A stretch of 11,468 nucleotides of DNA from an uncultured Alistipes sp. (lineage in GTDB: Bacteria > Bacteroidota > Bacteroidia > Bacteroidales > Rikenellaceae). The translations under genes and the position numbers were made by a program. The DNA lies in contig URTU01000060.1 of NCBI GenBank assembly GCA_900550925.1, forward strand, positions 1-11,468, written 5' to 3'. Shown here in pieces: positions 7,308-11,468 of this stretch. How positions within the stretch are numbered: position 1 is the first letter of the stretch; each line of letters starts with the position of its first letter. Below the pieces are notes generated by a model. The model was not told the DNA's origin and did not search any database. It saw only the letters and a program-made list of their open reading frames with translations.

Positions 7308-8663
7308 ATGGAACTCAGTAAAATCACTGCAATATCGCCGGTCGACGGACGTTATCGCGACGCTTCATCGCCCCTCGAGAACTACTTCTCGGAATTCGCT
7401 CTCATCCGCTACCGCACACGCGTCGAAATCGAATACTTCATCGCCCTGTGCGAAATCCCGCTTCCGCAACTCTCGGGCATAGACCGTACCAAGTTCGAAA
7501 CCCTTCGCGACATTTACCGCAATTTCACCATCGACGACGCCCTCCGCGTAAAACAGATCGAACAGACAACAAACCACGATGTGAAGGCTGTCGAATATCT
7601 CATCAAGGAGAAGATGGACGGCATCGGACTCGGCCCGCACAAGGAGTTCGTACATTTCGGACTCACCTCGCAGGACATCAACAATACGGCAACACCGCTC
7701 CTGCTGAGCGAGGCCCTGAACGATGTATATTACCCGACTCTCGAAACCGTACGGGCCAAACTCTACGAAATGGCCGACCAGTGGCGCGATGTCCCCATGC
7801 TGGCCCGCACCCACGGGCAGCCGGCATCGCCAACACGCCTGGGCAAGGAGATTATGGTATTCGTCGAGCGCCTCGACAAGCAGGAGCAGCAGCTCAAGGC
7901 GATTCCCGTACCGGCCAAGTTCGGCGGCGCAACCGGAAACTTCAATGCCCACAACGCCGCATATCCCGAAATCGACTGGGTTGGATTCGCCAACCGCTTC
8001 GTCGGCGAACGCCTCGGCCTGAACCGTTCGCAGTTCACCACCCAGATCGAGCACTACGACAATCTGGCCGCCATATTCGACGCCATGAAGCGTATCAATA
8101 CCATCCTCATTGACCTTTGCCGCGACATCTGGACATACGTCTCCGAGGAGTATTTCAAGCAGCGCATCAAGGCCGGTGAGGTCGGTTCGTCGGCAATGCC
8201 GCACAAGGTTAACCCAATCGACTTCGAAAATGCCGAAGGAAACCTCGGAATGGCAAATGCAATCCTCGCGCATCTGGCCGCAAAACTGCCCGTATCGCGT
8301 CTGCAGCGAGACCTGACCGACTCGACCGTCCTGCGCAACATCGGGGTTCCGACAGCCCATTCGATAATCGCGTTCAAGTCGATACTGAAGGGACTCAACA
8401 AGCTGATCATAAATACCGAAGCCTTCGAGCGCGACCTCGAAAACAACTGGGCCGTCGTAGCCGAAGGCATTCAGACCATCCTGCGCCGCGAAGAGTATCC
8501 GTCGCCATACGAAGCCCTCAAGGCCCTCACCCGTACCAATACGCATGTAACGCAACAGACCATACGGGATTTCATCGAGAGCCTCGACGTCAGCGAAAAG
8601 GTCAAGCAGGAGTTGCGACAGCTCTCACCGTCGACATACACCGGAATTCGGATGGATTACTAA
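7308..8663 (+). CDS. purB: Adenylosuccinate lyase
   Basis: PurB works twice in purine synthesis: it splits SAICAR to AICAR and adenylosuccinate to AMP, each time releasing fumarate, as a cytoplasmic homotetramer. The 451 residues fit the E. coli-like long PurB subgroup. The N-terminus carries ISPVDGRY (9-16). Active-site regions are FGLTSQD (117-123), TARTHGQPA (167-175, with the acid/base His169) and the fumarase/aspartase superfamily signature GSSAMPHKVNP (293-303), whose mobile loop holds the catalytic serine (Ser294/Ser295), followed by IDFENAEGN (304-312). The gene is monocistronic, with a promoter just upstream and a strong hairpin about 50 bp after the stop. Nothing about it is unusual. 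Confidence 0.98.
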   Translation: MELSKITAISPVDGRYRDASSPLENYFSEFALIRYRTRVEIEYFIALCEIPLPQLSGIDRTKFETLRDIYRNFTIDDALRVKQIEQTTNHDVKAVEYLIKEKMDGIGLGPHKEFVHFGLTSQDINNTATPLLLSEALNDVYYPTLETVRAKLYEMADQWRDVPMLARTHGQPASPTRLGKEIMVFVERLDKQEQQLKAIPVPAKFGGATGNFNAHNAAYPEIDWVGFANRFVGERLGLNRSQFTTQIEHYDNLAAIFDAMKRINTILIDLCRDIWTYVSEEYFKQRIKAGEVGSSAMPHKVNPIDFENAEGNLGMANAILAHLAAKLPVSRLQRDLTDSTVLRNIGVPTAHSIIAFKSILKGLNKLIINTEAFERDLENNWAVVAEGIQTILRREEYPSPYEALKALTRTNTHVTQQTIRDFIESLDVSEKVKQELRQLSPSTYTGIRMDY

Positions 8664-8716
8664 CGGCCGACAGCCGCTCGACAAACGTTCGACAGCCGAC
8701 TGACTGACGCCCGACA

Positions 8717-8769
8717 GACAGACGCCCCGATACGTAATGATTGCGTATCGGGGCGTCTGTCGTTTACTG
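8717..8769 (+). terminator. Intrinsic terminator of purB
   Basis: An uninterrupted 18-bp inverted repeat (8717-8734 with 8744-8761) encloses a 9-nt loop. The stem contains GACGCCCCGATACG and its complement. It is followed by GTTTACTGTTC, a modest U-rich tail. The stem is long for a simple terminator, but its place 54 bp past the purB stop makes this the natural reading. Confidence 0.8.
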
Positions 8770-8827
8770 TTCAATATCAGATTATGAGCTACTGTGCGTG
8801 AGCCGCAGCCGCTATCAAATTTAGACA

Positions 8828-8919
8828 CCTGGCTCCGCCAGGCTCCTGCTCTTTTATTTCCGCAATCCTGCAACACGGCTCTACCCGCTCCGTTCTCACA
8901 AGCATCGGCAACCTGCCGA
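8828..8919. other. Two short hairpins downstream of the orphan gene
   Basis: TCGGCA/TGCCGA (8905-8910 with 8914-8919) lies 4 bp past the orphan gene stop. CCTGGC/GCCAGG (8828-8833 with 8837-8842) lies about 80 bp further on. Both have perfect 6-bp stems and 3-nt loops. On the minus strand neither is followed by a clear U-tract; on the plus strand the second is followed by CTCTTTTATTTCC. They may serve as weak 3' ends. The rest of the 8762-8923 gap shows nothing further except a -7-like octamer at 8816-8823. Confidence 0.35.
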
Positions 8920-8923
8920 CACT

Positions 8924-9457
8924 TTACCCACGCTGCATGACCGGTTCCCGCACATCCGCCCCATCCGCCGACCGTACGTCGGGACTCTTTTCGTTCCTTA
9001 CACGTTCCGGCCCGCCCTTCAATACCTCATCTCCGGCCCCGGCCAATTCCGATGCAACTGCTCCGACAACACCCGAAGCATCTTCGTCCGCATCCAAGGC
9101 GCCATGTTGAAGGACCGCCCGCCGCAACGGGTTGTCACTCCGGCCATCGGTCTCTCCGCACACCTCCGTCAGGATCATGTTGGCCACATAATCCCTCATT
9201 TCAGCCCGGGTCGAACGCCGGCAGTAGCGGTACGACGGGTCCAAAAGGTGCCAATGCCGAAAATGGAACTGATCTTCGGTACTCGATTCGAGTCCGATCC
9301 GGCTGCCATAACGCCTGTCGAAAATACCCCACAGCGACCCTGCCGCCGGACAATGCGCATCGTGACGGTGAAAGAGATAGACTTCGCCCGTCTCAAAATC
9401 GATATCCGACATGTTACCGCTCCGGTCTTCCGGCGGCAATGATTCATGAACACTCAT
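8924..9457 (-). CDS. Unrecognised protein with His/Cys-rich N-terminal half
   Basis: I do not recognise this 177-residue reading frame. Its codon use looks genuine (GC-rich third positions, GAA/GAT/CGG mix) and the first half has protein-like composition. Residues 16-100 are rich in aromatic and histidine residues, with HRHDAHC (30-36), HFRHWH (65-70), YRYC (76-79) and Cys100, which could bind metal; that is inference. Residues 105-177 are Gly/Asp/Ala-rich and probably disordered. No signal peptide or membrane segment is seen. The start is uncertain: ATG at 9457 is taken here; ATG at 9481 and ATG at 9412 (with GGAG 7 nt upstream) are alternatives. A frame extending to 9556 would begin with TTG inside a T-tract and is unlikely. 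A consensus promoter and structured leader lie upstream on the same strand, which supports expression. Confidence 0.5.
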   Translation of the reverse strand: MSVHESLPPEDRSGNMSDIDFETGEVYLFHRHDAHCPAAGSLWGIFDRRYGSRIGLESSTEDQFHFRHWHLLDPSYRYCRRSTRAEMRDYVANMILTEVCGETDGRSDNPLRRAVLQHGALDADEDASGVVGAVASELAGAGDEVLKGGPERVRNEKSPDVRSADGADVREPVMQRG

Positions 9458-9554
9458 AACGGCCAATGTTTTTCGATACATTACATTCAAAAAGCATGCG
9501 CAAACCTGTCGTTTGCCTCCAGCCGGCGCACTGCGCCCCCGCAGCAGAAACCGC

Positions 9555-9690
9555 AAAAACCGGACCTTTCGTTCCGGCGATCAGGTCTGGAAACTGCCTC
9601 CTTCAAGGGTGTATTCGCACAATTTGCCGCCAACCGGTCACCTTACGGCGGCCGCCTCAATAAAACAGATAGTTGGAATGAGTGCCTTCA
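9555..9690 (-). ncRNA. Putative structured leader or small RNA with an attenuator-like hairpin
   Basis: Transcription from the promoter at 9696-9726 would give an RNA of about 135 nt that ends at a terminator-like hairpin. The hairpin has arms at 9560-9566 and 9571-9577, a GAAA-type loop and one mismatch, followed on the minus strand by five Ts (9555-9559). Inside the RNA, GCCGCC and GGCGGC pair around a 15-nt loop (about 9627-9653). GACCU (9583-9587) can pair with AGGUC (9563-9567), which overlaps the 3' arm of the terminator, so the two structures exclude each other. That is the layout of an attenuator or riboswitch ahead of the gene at 9457. It could instead be a free small RNA. No known riboswitch class was recognised. 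Confidence 0.35.
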
Positions 9691-9695
9691 GATAT

Positions 9696-9726
9696 CAAAT
9701 TTATGAATTATTCCAGTGACTTCAAA
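9696..9726 (-). promoter_or_regulatory. Consensus promoter driving the leader and orphan gene
   Basis: On the reverse strand TTTG (9723-9726) is followed after 19 nt by TAAATTTG (9696-9703), a full match to the Bacteroidetes -33/-7 consensus. The expected start is near 9690. It lies just after the helicase terminator, so it begins a separate transcription unit. Confidence 0.7.
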
Positions 9727-9738
9727 ACGCAATTCATG

Positions 9739-9774
9739 AAAAAACAGCCGTCCAATATGCTCAGGACAGCTGTT
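9739..9774 (-). terminator. Intrinsic terminator of the DEAD-box helicase gene
   Basis: On the reverse strand AACAGCTGTCC (9764-9774) pairs with GGACGGCTGTT (9743-9753) around a 10-nt loop, with one G-U wobble, and is followed by a run of Ts (9739-9742 plus the end of the stem). It sits 40 bp past the helicase stop. Confidence 0.85.
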
Positions 9775-9813
9775 AAAAACAAGTATGTAAATTCTGGTTC
9801 GTCGCCCCCCGGA

Positions 9814-11391
9814 TCATTGACCGGAAGATTCACCCGACGGCTTCCGCGGACGGAATCTGCGCCGGCGGCCTCCATGCCGTTTCCCTTCATGGCGCTGCGA
9901 ACCTTCACCTGCCGAGTTCCCCACTCCGGCCGAACCTCCGGCCACAGCTTCTCCCGTCTGCGCAGATGCAACCCCGGCCGAAGTTCGATCCGGCTTGTCT
10001 TGTCCTCGGCGCTCCGACCCTTTCTGCGACGTCTCACGGCCTGTATCCGGCGTCGGTGCCGCAGCAGAGTCTTGTGTCCCCCGCATATTGTTTTCGGAGG
10101 TGCTGCCAGACGAGCGCCCCGACTCCTTCTTCCCGCCGCGACGGCCATGATCCGATCCCCCGCGACGTCCGCCGTTCGAACGTTCTCCTCGGCCGCCATG
10201 ACCTCCGCGACCCTTCCGGTATCCGTGTTCGAACGCCTCGGGATTATAGACCGGGCCCTCTCCGACCGATTCCGGCAACGGCCGCTTTTCGATATCGCGC
10301 TCGATGAACTTCTCGATACGGTGGAACTTGCCCTGATCCTCCTCGCTCACCAGCGTTACCGCCGCACCCGTAGCCTCGGCCCGCGCCGTACGGCCGATAC
10401 GGTGGATATAATCCTCCGGATCGTGCGGGACATCGTAATTCACGATCAAGCCGATATCCTCGATGTCGATGCCGCGCGAAACAATGTCCGTCGCCACCAG
10501 CACCGCAATCTTTCCGTTCTTGAAATTGAGCATCACCTCCTCGCGCTGCGACTGTTCGAGATCCGAATGCATCGCCGCAACGTTGAACTTCATCCGCTTC
10601 AGAATATGCGCCAGCTCCTTGGCCTTCAGCTTCGAGGAGGTAAATATTATTGTCTTGGTCTCAGACGGCTGCGAGAACATTTCACGCACGATACCCACCT
10701 TCTGACCCTCATAACAGATATAGGCCGACTGTTCGATGGCATCGTTCGGCTTCGAGACCGCGATCGACACCTCGGCCGGATCGTGCAGGATCGTACGGGC
10801 CAGGTCGCGGATCTTGGGAGGCAGCGTCGCCGAAAACATAACCGTCTGGCGTTGGCGCGGCATGTAGGATATTATCTTCATTATGTCGTCGCTGAAACCC
10901 ATGTCGAGCATGCGGTCAGCCTCGTCGAGGATCAGGCACTCGACATGCGACAGGTCGACGCCGCTGTTGGTCAGATGCGCGATCAGGCGGCCCGGGGTCG
11001 CAATCACAACATCCGAACCCATCAGCATGCCGCGTTTCTGGACATCCCAATCCTTGCCGTCGCCGCCGCCGTAAACAACCGTCGTCGACACCGACAGAAA
11101 ATATGAGAAGCCCTGAAACTGCATGTCGATCTGCTGGGCCAGTTCACGCGTCGGCACTATGATCACCGACTTTATCACATTGTCCGGATTGCCTTCGACC
11201 GAAAGCCGGTTCAGCAGCGGCAGCGTATAGGCCGCCGTCTTGCCCGTACCGGTCTGGGCACAACCTATTATATCGCGTCCGGAGAGGATAACGGGAATAG
11301 TCTGTTCCTGCACGGGGGTCATCTCGACGAAATTCATCGCCTCGAGCCCCTCGAGTATCTCCGGTTCCAACGGTAATTCATCAAATCTCAT
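9814..11391 (-). CDS. DEAD-box RNA helicase with long RGG-type tail (RhlE/DeaD-like)
   Basis: The 525-residue protein is an ATP-dependent RNA helicase of the kind used for ribosome assembly and RNA decay, often induced by cold. The two-domain core spans about 1-370: Q-motif FDELPL with MTPVQEQ (24-30), motif I AQTGTGKT (45-52), PTRELAQ (80-86), TPGR (132-135), DEAD (156-159), SAT (187-189), IIFTSS (248-253), ATDIVSRGIDI (300-310) and HRIGRTAR (330-337). Every catalytic motif is intact. The core resembles RhlE by pattern. Residues 380-525 form a low-complexity tail: an RGG-like part (392-420), a Ser/Thr/Ala/Gly-rich linker, and a basic end with RRRRFRPRK (509-517), probably for RNA binding. 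The start is ATG at 11391, preceded by GAAAGAAG as a possible ribosome site, and overlaps the end of an upstream reading frame by 11 bp. Its own terminator follows. Confidence 0.95.
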   Translation of the reverse strand: MRFDELPLEPEILEGLEAMNFVEMTPVQEQTIPVILSGRDIIGCAQTGTGKTAAYTLPLLNRLSVEGNPDNVIKSVIIVPTRELAQQIDMQFQGFSYFLSVSTTVVYGGGDGKDWDVQKRGMLMGSDVVIATPGRLIAHLTNSGVDLSHVECLILDEADRMLDMGFSDDIMKIISYMPRQRQTVMFSATLPPKIRDLARTILHDPAEVSIAVSKPNDAIEQSAYICYEGQKVGIVREMFSQPSETKTIIFTSSKLKAKELAHILKRMKFNVAAMHSDLEQSQREEVMLNFKNGKIAVLVATDIVSRGIDIEDIGLIVNYDVPHDPEDYIHRIGRTARAEATGAAVTLVSEEDQGKFHRIEKFIERDIEKRPLPESVGEGPVYNPEAFEHGYRKGRGGHGGRGERSNGGRRGGSDHGRRGGKKESGRSSGSTSENNMRGTQDSAAAPTPDTGRETSQKGSERRGQDKPDRTSAGVASAQTGEAVAGGSAGVGNSAGEGSQRHEGKRHGGRRRRFRPRKPSGESSGQ

Positions 11392-11468
11392 CTTCTTTCA
11401 ATAAATCTCTAAGTTCATACATCAAAATATGGCAGCCACCCTCGGTACTGCCCACAAAATCCGCCGCG
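11381..11468 (-). CDS. C-terminal end of an unidentified upstream gene
   Basis: From the right edge (first full codon at 11467) an open reverse-strand frame encodes 28 residues and stops with TGA at 11381-11383. It includes FVGSTEGGCHIL, then MYELRDLLKEDEI. The composition is protein-like, and the stop lies 8 bp inside the helicase gene, an overlap of 11 bp typical of translational coupling. I do not recognise the family from this fragment. The alternative is that this is simply the helicase leader: the last 30 bp are AT-rich and TATTTTG (one base short of a -7 box) lies within it. Confidence 0.45.
   Translation of the reverse strand, partial: AADFVGSTEGGCHILMYELRDLLKEDEI

Noticed and set aside
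7365..8555. 396-codon minus-strand open frame
   Set aside because: It is a shadow of purB; the plus-strand product has all catalytic signatures.
8668..8724. Repeated CGACAG units after purB
   Set aside because: CGACAGCCG occurs twice 22 bp apart, with a degenerate third unit. This is too short and irregular to call a repeat family.
8625..8876. 83-codon minus-strand open frame
   Set aside because: It spans the purB terminator hairpin and the 3' end of purB, with no protein-like pattern.
9555..9625. TPP riboswitch suggested by ACCTGATC and ACCCTTGAA on the minus strand
   Set aside because: The CTGAGA element and the GCG-AGGGAA 3' core are missing, the spacing is wrong, and no thiamine gene follows.
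9541..9695. Cobalamin riboswitch or SRP RNA
   Set aside because: Neither the B12-box nor the SRP domain IV core with its GGAA loop and AGCAG strand is present on either strand.
9682..11106. 474-codon plus-strand open frame
   Set aside because: It is a mirror of the DEAD-box helicase gene, whose motifs are all intact on the minus strand.

Overview
The window looks like chromosomal core sequence from a Bacteroidales bacterium, most likely the Alistipes/Rikenellaceae side of that order. The reasons are moderately GC-rich genes separated by AT-rich gaps, repeated TAnnTTTG -7 promoter elements (the Bacteroidetes primary sigma signature), start sites mostly without Shine-Dalgarno sequences, and families typical of the phylum (GSCFA hydrolase, DUF4834, PafA-type phosphatase). 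The genus is inferred. I see no mobile element, CRISPR array, tRNA or rRNA.

Layout from left to right. The 5' end of a sufE gene (minus) lies behind a secreted PafA-like alkaline-phosphatase-family protein (minus), in which most catalytic residues appear to be lost. Next come a GSCFA-family hydrolase (minus) and a divergent ispE (plus), sharing a 68-bp gap with back-to-back promoters. ispE converges on gap (glyceraldehyde-3-phosphate dehydrogenase, minus) across a bidirectional terminator. A tight three-gene minus-strand operon follows: DUF4834 membrane protein, MlaE-type permease, MlaF-type ATPase. It has no MCE/MlaD gene beside it. purB (plus) is divergent from that operon and ends at a long perfect hairpin.

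The right part holds an unrecognised minus-strand gene at 8924-9457. It is preceded by a consensus promoter and a roughly 230-nt leader with a terminator-like hairpin and a possible competing antiterminator pairing. Then comes a DEAD-box RNA helicase (minus) with its own terminator and a long Gly/Arg-rich tail. The end of another minus-strand reading frame overlaps the helicase start at the window edge.

The recognised genes serve housekeeping roles: Fe-S assembly, MEP-pathway isoprenoids, glycolysis, outer-membrane lipid transport, purine synthesis and RNA remodelling. No multi-gene novel system is evident. The points most worth a second look are the degenerate phosphatase, the structured leader with its orphan gene, and the compact divergent promoter that would give an almost leaderless ispE mRNA.
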